This document shows, piece by piece, positions 1 through 6,840 of a DNA stretch of 6,840 nucleotides. Source of the stretch: Chloroflexota bacterium (GTDB lineage Bacteria > Chloroflexota > Limnocylindria > P2-11E); assembly GCA_005881085.1 (NCBI GenBank), contig VBGU01000026.1, positions 1-6,840 of the forward strand, in the 5' to 3' direction. The position numbers and the translations under genes were made by a program. Every line of letters starts with the position of its first letter. Within the stretch, counting starts at the first letter, position 1. Below the pieces are notes generated by a model that saw only the letters and a program-made list of their open reading frames with translations, was not told where the DNA came from and ran no database searches.

Positions 1-289
1 ACATCCGCGGCTTCGCTGGACTGGTCCGACGATCCGGGCACGGCGAGATCGCCCGCCGGAGGTTCCGCCGCGAGCTCCGGGGGGCCCTCGCGCGGGAGCT
101 CGGGCTCGATCCGGAGACGCCGTTCGACAACGTCATCGCCGAGATCGCGACGACGGACCGCCTGCGCGCAGCACAAGTGCGCGCCCTTGACGACGCGCTC
201 GCGCGGCCATTGCGTGACGACGCGCTCCTTCGTACCGTCCGCGAGATCGGTCTCGTCATCGGTACCGACCAGAAAACAGGAGGGACGGC

Positions 290-293
<4 letters not shown>
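1..293 (+). CDS. DUF4350-type membrane protein, C-terminal 96 residues (5' truncated)
   Basis: An open frame enters from the left edge (first full codon at position 3) and stops with TGA at 291-293, so the start and the bulk of the protein lie outside the window. The visible 96 residues are hydrophilic and rich in Arg, Ala and Asp, with no membrane segment. They carry a basic stretch near residues 19-24 (RRRFRR) followed by ARELGLDPETP. This looks like the cytoplasmic tail of DUF4350 proteins, which usually lie directly upstream of a MoxR ATPase and a DUF58 protein. The stop overlaps the next gene's GTG start (GTGA), so the two are probably translationally coupled. The family call depends mainly on gene context plus the tail's character, because the diagnostic N-terminal part is missing. 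The biochemical role of DUF4350 proteins is not established. Confidence 0.68.
278..284 (+). promoter_or_regulatory. Shine-Dalgarno sequence of the MoxR ATPase gene
   Basis: AGGAGGG sits 5 nt before the GTG at 290. It is one of the strongest ribosome-binding sites in the window. It decides the start codon of the ATPase gene, although that codon lies inside the stop of the preceding gene. Confidence 0.8.
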
Positions 294-1228
<935 letters not shown>

Positions 1229-2533
1229 GCCGTCTCGCTTCGCTCCCGCTGCCGCGCCCGCGTCTCCTGGCGCTCGTCCTGATCGCGGCCCTTCCGCTCG
1301 CGCTCGCGGCGATCACGCCCGTCTTCGTCACGCTCGCCGCGCTCGTTCTCGTGGCGGCGGTCGTTCTTGCGATCGTGGATTTCCGGGCCACGCCGTCGCC
1401 GTCGAGCGTGCCGATCGAACGGGTCGCCCAGCCCCAGCTCTCGATAGGGGTCGGCAACAAGGTCGTCGTCCGGCTGCGAAATCCGTTCGCGCTGCCGCTG
1501 CGCGCGACGGTGCGCGATACGGTGCCCCCCTCCTTCGACGTCGACCGCCGAACGGCCGAGCTCGTCGTCGGTCCGGGTCTCGTCGCGGAGGCCACCTACG
1601 CGGCCCGGCCGCTCCACCGCGGCACCTTTCGCTTCGGCGACCTCCACGTACGCCTGCGGGGCCCGCTCGACCTGCTGCAGCGACAGGGCCGGGTGCCCGC
1701 GGACGCGCCGGCGAACGTGTATCCGGATCTGCAGGAGATCCGCCGCTACGAGGTGAGCCTCCGGCGCGGGCTCGCGTACGACGCGGGTCAGCGCCGCGCG
1801 CGCATCCCCGGAGCGGGCTCCCTCTTCGAGCGTCTTCGCGAGTACCAGCCGGACGATGACCCGCGCTCGATCTCGTGGACCGCGACCGCCCGCCGCGGCC
1901 GGCCGATGAGCGTCGAGTACGAGACCGAGCGCCAGCAGCGTGTGCTCATCCTGCTCGATGCCGGGCGGATGATGTCGAGCACCCTCGGCCGTTTGACGAA
2001 GCTCGACCATGCGGTGAACACCGCGTTGATGCTCAGCTACGTCGCGATCGCGAAGGGCGATGAGGTCGGGCTCCTCGGGTTCGCGGACGCTGTGCGCGCT
2101 TACGACCCGCCGCGCCGCGGCCACCGGCAGTTCCTCCGCCTCACCGAGAGCCTCCGCCGTCTCGAGGTGACGACGACCGAGCCCGACTACCGCGCCGCGT
2201 TCGAATTCCTCCGATCGAAGACCGCGCGGCGCGCATTCGCGATCGTGTTCACCGATCTCGTCGACGAGGAAGCCTCGCGCGGTCTCGTCGCGGCGGTCAC
2301 CCAGCTCGCCGGGAACAACCTCGTGCTCTGCTGCGTGCTGCAGGACCCGCAGCTTGCCGAGGCCGCTGCGCGCGACCCGAGCTCCTCAGGTCAGCTCTAC
2401 GAGCGCGTGGTCGCGTCAGAGGTCCTCGACGCGCGACGGCGCGCACTCGCGGTGCTGCGTCGCCACGGTGTCCACTCGATCGACGTTCCGGCCGAGCGCC
2501 TTTCCGTCGCGACGATCCAGCGCTACCTCGAGC

Positions 2534-3499
2534 TCAAGAAGCGGTTCTTCTGAGGGGTCGACCGACGAGTCCGATATAGCCCCAGAGCGCGAACGCGGCG
2601 ACGAGACCCACGGTGAGCTTGAGCGCGATCGGCGCATCGCTCGGCGAGAGGAACGCCTCAAGGATCCCCGCGACGCCGAGCGCGGGGATGACGAGCAGCA
2701 TCACCCGAACCGCCTGCGCGCCGGCGAGCCGCAGGGCGTCACGGCGGCTCGAGTCGCCAGGCCGGAGAAGGGCCCACGCGAGGCGGAGGCCCGCGCCGCC
2801 GGAGAGAACGATGCACGAGATCTCGAGTGGGCCGTGCGCGGCGGTGAACGTGAGAAGCCCGCCCGAGAGGCCGTAGCCCTGCACCACGGCGAGCACCGTG
2901 CCGAGCAGAGCGCCGTTCGCGACGAGGAGGTACAGCGTCAGCGCGCCGGCGGTGAGACCCCCGGCGAACGCGAAGATCGCGACGCGAACGTTGTTCACGA
3001 TGATGAGCGGGCCTACGAGCGGCCGGTACCCCTCTGGGATGTCCGTCCAGAGGCGTCGCTCCGCGAGATGCTGGCGGGTCTCGGGCGGCAGCGCCGTCGC
3101 CGCGATCTCGGGGAGCAATAGACCGATCGCGAAGGTCGCGATGAGCGGGATGGCCAGCGCCGCGAAAGAGACCGCGGTGAAACGGGAGTTCGCACGGACG
3201 CTCGCGGGGAGCTCGTGCAGGACGAATCTTCGGAGGCGGCGGCCGCTCGTCGGCGCCTCGCTGTAGACAAGGGCGTGGCCCGCGGCGACGAGATCGTTCA
3301 GCCGTTCGGTCGCCGCGTCCAGCGCGAAGTCGCGGCGCGCAACGGCGAGATCGCTGCTCGCGGCTCGGTACAGCCGGCCGAGCTCGAGCACGTCGTCGGG
3401 AGCGAGGCGCTCCACGCGCCCATTCGCCTCGAAGATCAGGTGGCCCAGGCGCGCCCAGCGCGCGCGGCGGTCCTCGACGAAACGGTCGACCGTGATCAC
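2534..3499 (-). CDS. SpoIIM-family (stage II sporulation protein M-like) multispanning membrane protein
   Basis: This 321-residue protein starts with GTG (complement of 3497-3499), reading MITVDRFVEDRRARW, a typical N-terminus for this family. A hydrophilic cytoplasmic part (1-105) precedes several hydrophobic segments at about 108-130, 163-183, 186-208, 211-240, 262-282 and 291-312. Family hallmarks visible are NNVRVAIFAFAGG (169-181), the small-residue motif ANGALLG (194-200), HGPLEIS (222-228) with the following GGAGL, and the acidic EAFLSPS (281-287). In Bacillus, SpoIIM belongs to the engulfment complex, but this family is widespread in non-sporulating bacteria near MoxR/DUF58 genes, so sporulation should not be inferred. 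The gene converges on the DUF58 gene with a 20-bp 3' overlap and is divergent from the RDD gene. No good Shine-Dalgarno precedes the GTG, and a leaderless start is likely. Confidence 0.9.
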   Translation of the reverse strand: MITVDRFVEDRRARWARLGHLIFEANGRVERLAPDDVLELGRLYRAASSDLAVARRDFALDAATERLNDLVAAGHALVYSEAPTSGRRLRRFVLHELPASVRANSRFTAVSFAALAIPLIATFAIGLLLPEIAATALPPETRQHLAERRLWTDIPEGYRPLVGPLIIVNNVRVAIFAFAGGLTAGALTLYLLVANGALLGTVLAVVQGYGLSGGLLTFTAAHGPLEISCIVLSGGAGLRLAWALLRPGDSSRRDALRLAGAQAVRVMLLVIPALGVAGILEAFLSPSDAPIALKLTVGLVAAFALWGYIGLVGRPLRRTAS

Positions 3500-3505
3500 G
3501 GCCGG

Positions 3506-3514
3506 AACGTACCA
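3506..3514 (-). promoter_or_regulatory. Extended -10 element of the SpoIIM-like gene, probably leaderless
   Basis: Read on the minus strand this is TGGTACGTT, an extended -10 (TGn followed by TAnnnT). Exactly 6 nt (CCGGCC) separate it from the GTG start, which places the predicted transcription start at the first base of the start codon. No convincing -35 hexamer is seen, as is common for extended -10 promoters. No Shine-Dalgarno lies at a normal distance. A GGAG lies 15 nt upstream of the start, too far to be a usual site. Confidence 0.5.
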
Positions 3515-3561
3515 CTCCGTAGTCCTCGGAGCTTCGCTCCTGCGGTCTGCTGCTGCGGCAG

Positions 3562-3567
3562 TAGCCT
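3562..3567 (+). promoter_or_regulatory. -10-like hexamer of the RDD gene, probably leaderless
   Basis: TAGCCT fits the TAnnnT consensus and ends 6 nt (TGACCG) before the GTG at 3574. The spacing is the same as for the divergent SpoIIM-like gene on the other strand. The RDD start has no Shine-Dalgarno, which agrees with a leaderless transcript. No TTG-type -35 element is visible at 16-18 nt. Confidence 0.42.
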
Positions 3568-3573
3568 TGACCG

Positions 3574-4350
3574 GTGACGGTCGCGGCCGGTCGACTCGAA
3601 GTCGAGACCCCCGATCACGTCGTCCTCCGGTACGACCTCGCGGGTGCCGGGAACCGTGGCTTCGCGGCGGTCCTGGATTTTCTCGTTGCGACGGTGATCG
3701 CCCTCACCTCCATCGTATTGCTCGGGGTCGGAGGCGCATTGCTCGGGGTGGCAGGCGCGTTGAGCGAGGCCAGCTTCTTCTTCCTCGGCGGCTTCACGCT
3801 GATCGTGACGGCGGTCCTGATCTGGGCGTACTTCATCCTGCTCGAGTGGCTCTGGAACGGGCAGACCATCGGGAAGCGCGCGTTCCGGCTGCGCGTTATC
3901 AACGAGGATGGTTCTCCCGCGCAGTTCACCGCCGTTCTCATCCGCAACCTGCTACGGCTCGTCGATTTTCTGCCGGCGCTCTACGGCCTTGGGGTGCTGG
4001 TCATAGTCCTCAGCCCGAAGTCGCAGCGCCTCGGTGACCTGGCCGCCGGAACGTACGTGGTCCGCGCGCCGCGGCCACAGGTCGACTGGTTCTCGCTGCG
4101 CACGGTCACGCCGCTGGGCGCGGGTGTGACGGCGGAGACGCGCCGGATGCCTGGCGAAGCCCAGCGCCTCGTCCGCGAATTCGTCGCACGCGAGTCCCAG
4201 CTCACCCCCACCGAGCGGGCGCGGATCGCCGCGCTCATCGCGGCGAAGCTGCGTACGTACACGGTCGAGGACCTGGGCCCGCTGAGCGACATCGACCTCA
4301 TTCACGCCATCGCGCGTTCGCTGCGTGCGACGGCCGAGACGCGGCGTTGA
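3574..4350 (+). CDS. RDD-family integral membrane protein with cytoplasmic helical tail
   Basis: The protein has 258 residues. The family-defining Arg and two Asp are visible as R28 and D35 in the first hydrophobic segment (NRGFAAVLDF) and D131 in RLVDFLP. Membrane segments lie at about 29-60, 70-94 and 130-147. Between them is the conserved GQTIGKRAFRLRVI stretch (96-109) with EDG after it, and SQRLGDLAAGTYVV (150-163) closes the RDD domain. A hydrophilic tail (165-258) contains LVREFVARESQLTPTERARI, a helical extension also typical of RDD proteins found next to MoxR clusters. RDD proteins have been linked to transport or to assembly of membrane complexes, but no activity is certain here. 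The gene starts with GTG without a Shine-Dalgarno, diverges from the SpoIIM-like gene, and its TGA overlaps the next gene's ATG (TGATG). Confidence 0.92.
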   Translation: MTVAAGRLEVETPDHVVLRYDLAGAGNRGFAAVLDFLVATVIALTSIVLLGVGGALLGVAGALSEASFFFLGGFTLIVTAVLIWAYFILLEWLWNGQTIGKRAFRLRVINEDGSPAQFTAVLIRNLLRLVDFLPALYGLGVLVIVLSPKSQRLGDLAAGTYVVRAPRPQVDWFSLRTVTPLGAGVTAETRRMPGEAQRLVREFVARESQLTPTERARIAALIAAKLRTYTVEDLGPLSDIDLIHAIARSLRATAETRR

Positions 4351-4586
4351 TGGATCCGCTCACGTTCGTCTTCATCGTGGTCGGCCTCGTCGGCTTCGGG
4401 CTGGTCGCGGGAGCCGGACGCCCGCGCGATGAAATGCGCAATCACCGCCGCTGGGAGTCGGGCTTCTACGCGGAGTCCCACAAAGAGGTCCACACCGACG
4501 CCACCGGCGTGCTCATGTGTCGTCAGTGCGGCGCGTCGGCATCAGAACGCGCGGGTCGTTGTCCGTCTTGCGGGGCAAGCCTCTAA
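4350..4586 (+). CDS. Small protein with N-terminal membrane helix and C-terminal zinc ribbon
   Basis: This 78-residue protein is not recognised as a named family. A single hydrophobic helix (about residues 4-22) is followed by a charged linker (24-50) and a C-terminal zinc-ribbon knuckle pair, C57-x2-C60 and C71-x2-C74 (CRQCGASASERAGRCPSCG). This arrangement suggests a membrane-tethered, metal-structured binding module. The ATG at 4350 shares its A with the TGA of the RDD gene (TGATG), so expression is probably coupled to it. TTG 4347 would add one residue. Short zinc ribbons of this kind often occur at the termini of bacterial membrane proteins and are usually structural, holding Zn(II). The adjacent copper operon has its own promoter, so a role in copper handling is not implied. 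Coding is supported by the paired Cys knuckles, the hydrophobic pattern and the tight packing. Confidence 0.8.
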   Translation: MDPLTFVFIVVGLVGFGLVAGAGRPRDEMRNHRRWESGFYAESHKEVHTDATGVLMCRQCGASASERAGRCPSCGASL

Positions 4587-4597
4587 CGGGTGGGGGG

Positions 4598-4619
4598 CCC
4601 CTCCCCCCAGGGGGTGGGG
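4598..4619. promoter_or_regulatory. Putative CsoR operator (GC-tract inverted repeat)
   Basis: The arms CCCCTCCCCC (4598-4607) and GGGGGTGGGG (4610-4619) surround a CA spacer. Nine of ten positions pair, with a T-T mismatch at 4602/4615. CsoR-type repressors bind G/C-tract pseudo-palindromes of this kind; the M. tuberculosis operator, recalled from memory, has the similar half site CCCACCCCC. The site lies 36 bp before the csoR start codon and would cover the -35 region of either candidate -10 box. A further G run (4588-4597) lies upstream and could form an alternative pairing with the C tract. Confidence 0.72.
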
Positions 4620-4630
4620 TAAACTATTCT
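4620..4630 (+). promoter_or_regulatory. Probable -10 region of the csoR-YHS-copA operon
   Basis: This is the only A/T-rich patch in the intergenic gap. It holds two overlapping -10 candidates, TAAACT (4620-4625) and TATTCT (4625-4630), each matching TATAAT at four of six positions. A -35 element would fall inside the GC-tract repeat, where no TTGACA-like hexamer exists. This geometry suits a promoter occluded by a repressor. Confidence 0.5.
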
Positions 4631-4641
4631 TGTAACCATTC

Positions 4642-4646
4642 GGAGG
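4642..4646 (+). promoter_or_regulatory. Shine-Dalgarno sequence of csoR
   Basis: GGAGG lies 8 nt before the ATG at 4655. It supports that start and shows that this gene, unlike the two divergent genes upstream, has a conventional leader. Confidence 0.75.
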
Positions 4647-4654
4647 CCCATTAG

Positions 4655-4915
4655 ATGAAACAGCCAGAGGCACTCGGGGCTCGCCTTGCGAGCATCGAAG
4701 GCCACGTCAAGGCGATCAAACGTATGGTGGACGAAGACGCTTACTGCATCGACGTACTGAAGCAGACGTACGCGGTCGAACGGGCGCTCAAGCGCTTCGA
4801 GGCTGAGCTCCTCCGCGGTCATCTCGCGACCTGCGTGCCCGCTGGATTCCGAGAAGGTCGCAAGGCCGAGATCCTGACCGAGCTTGGCGATGTATTCGAG
4901 CTCGCGCGCCGATAG
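4655..4915 (+). CDS. csoR: CsoR-family copper-sensing transcriptional repressor
   Basis: This 86-residue, all-helical protein of the CsoR/RcnR (DUF156) family has the usual length. Such proteins form tetramers that bind GC-tract operators and release DNA on binding Cu(I). The Cu(I) ligand set is visible as C31, H56 and C60 (YCIDVLKQ and RGHLATCV). The 25-residue C31-H56 spacing equals that of Cys36-His61 in M. tuberculosis CsoR. The second-shell residues also match: Y30 corresponds to Tyr35 and E76 to Glu81. This pattern favours copper over nickel/cobalt (RcnR) or persulfide (CstR) sensing. The N-terminal SIEGHVKAIKRMV stretch (13-25) is the usual family start of helix 1. It is the first gene of the operon, directly behind its presumed operator, so it is probably autoregulated together with the downstream YHS and copA genes. 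Confidence 0.95.
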   Translation: MKQPEALGARLASIEGHVKAIKRMVDEDAYCIDVLKQTYAVERALKRFEAELLRGHLATCVPAGFREGRKAEILTELGDVFELARR

Positions 4916-4920
4916 CGCAA

Positions 4921-4929
4921 GAGGAGGAG
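4921..4929 (+). promoter_or_regulatory. Shine-Dalgarno sequence of the YHS-domain gene
   Basis: The purine-rich GAGGAGGAG fills most of the 20-bp gap after csoR and ends 6 nt before ATG 4936 and 9 nt before ATG 4939, so either ATG could be used. Its strength suggests that this gene may be translated more heavily than its neighbours. Confidence 0.72.
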
Positions 4930-4935
4930 AGCCAG

Positions 4936-5358
4936 ATGATGACGAGCGCAAAGATCCTCGACCCGATCTGCGACATGGTCGTGGACGTCGCCGAGGCGCG
5001 TGGTGATGGCCTGACCCTCGAGTACGCAGGGCGCCAATACACGTTCTGCTCCGCGGGTTGTAGGACCAAGTTCGCAAACGACCCGATGGGCTACGTCTCG
5101 AAGGTCGAGGCGTGGCTCGCGACGGGCGGTGGGCATGCCCACGCGCCGGGAGCCGACGCGCACGCGTCCACGGCGAGCGGCGGGCCGCCGATCGACGCCG
5201 GCATACGCGCCTGGTATTCCTCGTGTCGGTGCTGCCTCTCCGACGCATATCCGCAGGTCGTCGAGGTCCTCGACAAGGAACGCGCGACCGCGCAGCTCGC
5301 GCCTGCAGACGCTGGAATCTGCGAGACCGCCGAGGCTAACGAAACCCAGACAACATGA
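4936..5358 (+). CDS. YHS-domain protein with His-bearing linker and Cys-rich tail, putative copper-binding protein
   Basis: The 140-residue protein has no signal peptide or membrane segment, so it is probably cytoplasmic. Residues 9-54 form a YHS (TRASH-like) metal-binding domain: DPICDM with C12, then YTFCSAGCRTKF with C38 and C42, and FANDPMGYV. A low-complexity linker (62-85) holds H67, H69 and H76. The tail (92-115) contains WYSSCRCC with C97, C99 and C100, and a further C129 lies near the end. YHS domains are common in copper and heavy-metal operons and in the N-termini of some P-type ATPases. The tail is not a domain I recognise. Lying between csoR and copA, the protein is plausibly a Cu(I) buffer or chaperone in place of CopZ, which is an inference. 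Its TGA overlaps the copA ATG (ATGA). ATG 4939 is an alternative start. Confidence 0.88.
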   Translation: MMTSAKILDPICDMVVDVAEARGDGLTLEYAGRQYTFCSAGCRTKFANDPMGYVSKVEAWLATGGGHAHAPGADAHASTASGGPPIDAGIRAWYSSCRCCLSDAYPQVVEVLDKERATAQLAPADAGICETAEANETQTT

Positions 5359-6840
5359 GCGCCGGCCTCCAAAGCGAGCGGACGCAATCGCTTCCCGCGA
5401 GCACCGCGCCGCAGACCAGCGATCACGAGCGGCGCGAGCTGGTCGTCACGGGGATGACGTGCGCTTCGTGCGTCGCGAGCGTCGAGGATGCCCTTCGCGG
5501 GGTCGCCGGCGTGCGCGGCGCGGATGTGAACCTCGCGACCGAGCGCGCGCGCGTCGAGGTCGATCCATCCCGTGCCGACGATGCGGCTCTGGTGCGGGCC
5601 ATCGAGCGCGCGGGCTACGGGGCGCTCGTGCTCTCGGCCGACCGTGCCGAGCGTGCCGCGACCGAGGCGCGCGAACGCGCGCTGCGAGCGACGTATCTCC
5701 GGGCACTACGTCGCCGGCTCATCGTCGCGGCGGCGCTGGCGGTCCCGACGATGCTCCTCTCGATGGCCGACCTCGTGTATCCGGCCCTCATGGAAGCGGC
5801 ATGGCGCCCGTACCTGCTCTTCGCGCTCGCGACTCCCGTGCAGGTCTGGTCAGCGCTGCCTTTCTACCGCGGCGCGCTCTCGGCGGGGCGCCACCGGCGC
5901 ACCGATATGAACACCCTCGTCGTGGTCGGGACGACGACCGCCTACGCGGTCTCGGTCCTCGCGACCTTCTTCGGCGGGGCGTTCGCCGCGGCGGGCCTCG
6001 ACCCAACCCGGTTCCTCTACTACGACACCGCCACCGTGATCGTCACGCTGGTCCTCGCGGGCCGCTACCTCGAGGCGCGCGCCCGCGCGCGGACCGCCGA
6101 CGAAGTCCGCGCGCTCGCGACGCTCGGCGCGAAGAGCGCGCGCGTGCGGCGTCCCGGCGGCGCCGAGGAGGATGTCCCGATCGACCGTCTCGCTGTCGGA
6201 GACGTCGTGATCGTGCGTCCCGGCGAGGTCGTTGCCGCCGATGGGCTCGTGCTCGCGGGATCGTCCGCGGTCGACGAGGCGATGATCACAGGCGAATCCA
6301 TGCCCGTGGAGAAGAGCCCCGGCGACGAGGTCACGGGCGGAACGCAGAACGGCACGGGGACCTTCCGTTTCCGCGTCACGCGCGTCGGCGGCGACACGCT
6401 TGTCGCCCAGATCATTCGCCTCGTCGAGGAGGCGCAGGGCTCGAAGGCACCGATCCAGCGCCTCGTCGACCGGATCGCGTCGATCTTCGTGCCGATCGTC
6501 TTCGCGATCGCGTTCGCGAGCGCGCTCGCCTGGCTCGTGTTTGGGCCAGAGCCTCGACTTGGCTACGCGCTCAGCGCGTTCGTCGCGGTGCTCATCATCG
6601 CGTGCCCCTGCGCGCTCGGGCTCGCGACGCCGACCGCGATCATCGTGGGGACCGGTCGCGGCGCCTCGCGCGGGATCCTGATCAAGAGCGCGCAGGCGCT
6701 CGAGGCGGCGCGCGCGATCGACGTCGTCGCGTTCGACAAGACCGGTACGCTCACCGTCGGCAGGCCCGAGGTCGTCGACTACATGAACTGCGCCGGGATC
6801 GGCGAGGACGAGGTGATCCGCATCCTCGGGAGCGCCGAAT
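5355..6840 (+). CDS. copA: P1B-type Cu+-exporting ATPase, N-terminal 495 residues (3' truncated)
   Basis: The open frame starts at an ATG inside the previous stop (ATGA) and runs without a stop to the window edge, 495 codons plus one base. A heavy-metal-associated domain (about 27-93) carries GMTCASC (33-39), the Cu(I) site. Hydrophobic segments follow at about 123-141, 152-171, 187-211 and 221-240. The actuator domain shows TGES (312-315), two further segments lie at 373-397 and 405-433 with the transport motif CPC (417-419), and phosphorylation motif DKTGT (461-465, D461) starts the catalytic domain. CPC together with csoR linkage supports Cu(I) export from the cytoplasm. The ATP-binding HP motif, GDG and the last two helices lie outside the window. 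No Shine-Dalgarno is near the start (nearest GAGG is 19 nt away), so translation probably depends on coupling. The next in-frame ATG, M34, would destroy the HMA domain. Confidence 0.95.
   Translation, partial: MSAGLQSERTQSLPASTAPQTSDHERRELVVTGMTCASCVASVEDALRGVAGVRGADVNLATERARVEVDPSRADDAALVRAIERAGYGALVLSADRAERAATEARERALRATYLRALRRRLIVAAALAVPTMLLSMADLVYPALMEAAWRPYLLFALATPVQVWSALPFYRGALSAGRHRRTDMNTLVVVGTTTAYAVSVLATFFGGAFAAAGLDPTRFLYYDTATVIVTLVLAGRYLEARARARTADEVRALATLGAKSARVRRPGGAEEDVPIDRLAVGDVVIVRPGEVVAADGLVLAGSSAVDEAMITGESMPVEKSPGDEVTGGTQNGTGTFRFRVTRVGGDTLVAQIIRLVEEAQGSKAPIQRLVDRIASIFVPIVFAIAFASALAWLVFGPEPRLGYALSAFVAVLIIACPCALGLATPTAIIVGTGRGASRGILIKSAQALEAARAIDVVAFDKTGTLTVGRPEVVDYMNCAGIGEDEVIRILGSAE

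Larger units (their letters stand above)
3500..3573. promoter_or_regulatory. Divergent intergenic promoter region (SpoIIM-like / RDD)
   Basis: These 74 bp separate two divergent GTG starts and are the only upstream space for both genes. They contain small inverted repeats: CTCCG (3515-3519) with CGGAG (3527-3531), GGAGC (3528-3532) with GCTCC (3536-3540), and CTGCTG (3550-3555) with CAGTAG (3559-3564), the last with one G-T pair. Such symmetric elements could bind a regulator, but no known operator is recognised. Confidence 0.6.

Noticed and set aside
2534..3499. Evidence that the organism forms endospores, from the SpoIIM-like gene.
   Set aside because: The family is broadly distributed in non-sporulating bacteria and occurs here in a MoxR cluster, with no other sporulation gene.
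2739..3515. 258-codon minus-strand frame beginning just upstream of the SpoIIM-like gene.
   Set aside because: It is Arg/Pro-rich with no hydrophobic segments and overlaps the SpoIIM-like frame, whose membrane segments and motifs are clear.
4588..4608. GC-rich hairpin after the zinc-ribbon gene as an intrinsic terminator.
   Set aside because: No T run follows the stem, and the sequence is better explained as part of the repressor-binding GC tract. Weak termination is still possible.
4655..4915. Nickel/cobalt (RcnR) or persulfide (CstR) sensor instead of CsoR.
   Set aside because: The C31/H56/C60 set with Y30 and E76, and the adjacent copA, fit Cu(I) sensing. RcnR needs an N-terminal His near residue 3, which is absent here (MKQ).
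4583..5248. 221-codon minus-strand frame over csoR and the YHS gene.
   Set aside because: It is antisense to two well-supported genes and crosses the presumed operator; there is no recognisable domain.

Overview
The window is a GC-rich (by eye roughly two thirds G+C), densely packed bacterial segment with GTG/ATG starts, frequent stop/start overlaps and no RNA genes, insertion sequences or CRISPR. Codon use, the absence of spacers and the gene families suggest an actinobacterial or Chloroflexota-like chromosome. No taxonomic marker is present, so this stays an inference.

Region 1 (1-4586) is a membrane-associated MoxR cluster. It contains the C-terminal end of a DUF4350-type protein (1-293), a MoxR AAA+ ATPase (290-1228), a DUF58/vWA-like protein (1189-2553), a convergent SpoIIM-family membrane protein (2534-3499, minus), a divergent RDD-family membrane protein (3574-4350), and a 78-aa protein with one predicted membrane helix and a C-terminal four-cysteine zinc ribbon (4350-4586). 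From memory, the order DUF4350, moxR, DUF58, SpoIIM (opposite strand), RDD is the layout around moxR2 (about Rv3691-Rv3695) in Mycobacterium tuberculosis. The probable theme is a MoxR chaperone ATPase working with a vWA partner on envelope proteins, but the function of this cluster type is not established. The SpoIIM and RDD genes are divided by a 74-bp divergent intergenic region. In it each gene has a TAnnnT hexamer exactly 6 nt before its GTG start, which suggests two leaderless transcripts.

Region 2 (4587-6840) is a copper-efflux operon. A GC-tract inverted repeat resembling a CsoR operator (4598-4619) lies just upstream of a csoR-like repressor gene with the Cys-His-Cys Cu(I) ligand set (4655-4915). 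After it come a 140-aa YHS-domain protein with a His-bearing linker and a Cys-rich tail (4936-5358), and then the first 495 codons of a P1B-type Cu+-ATPase, copA (5355 to window end). The inferred circuit is that excess Cu(I) binds CsoR and releases the operator; the YHS protein may buffer or deliver copper, and CopA exports it.

The least explained items are the YHS protein with its CxCC tail between repressor and pump, the membrane/zinc-ribbon miniprotein closing the MoxR cluster, and the paired leaderless-looking promoters.
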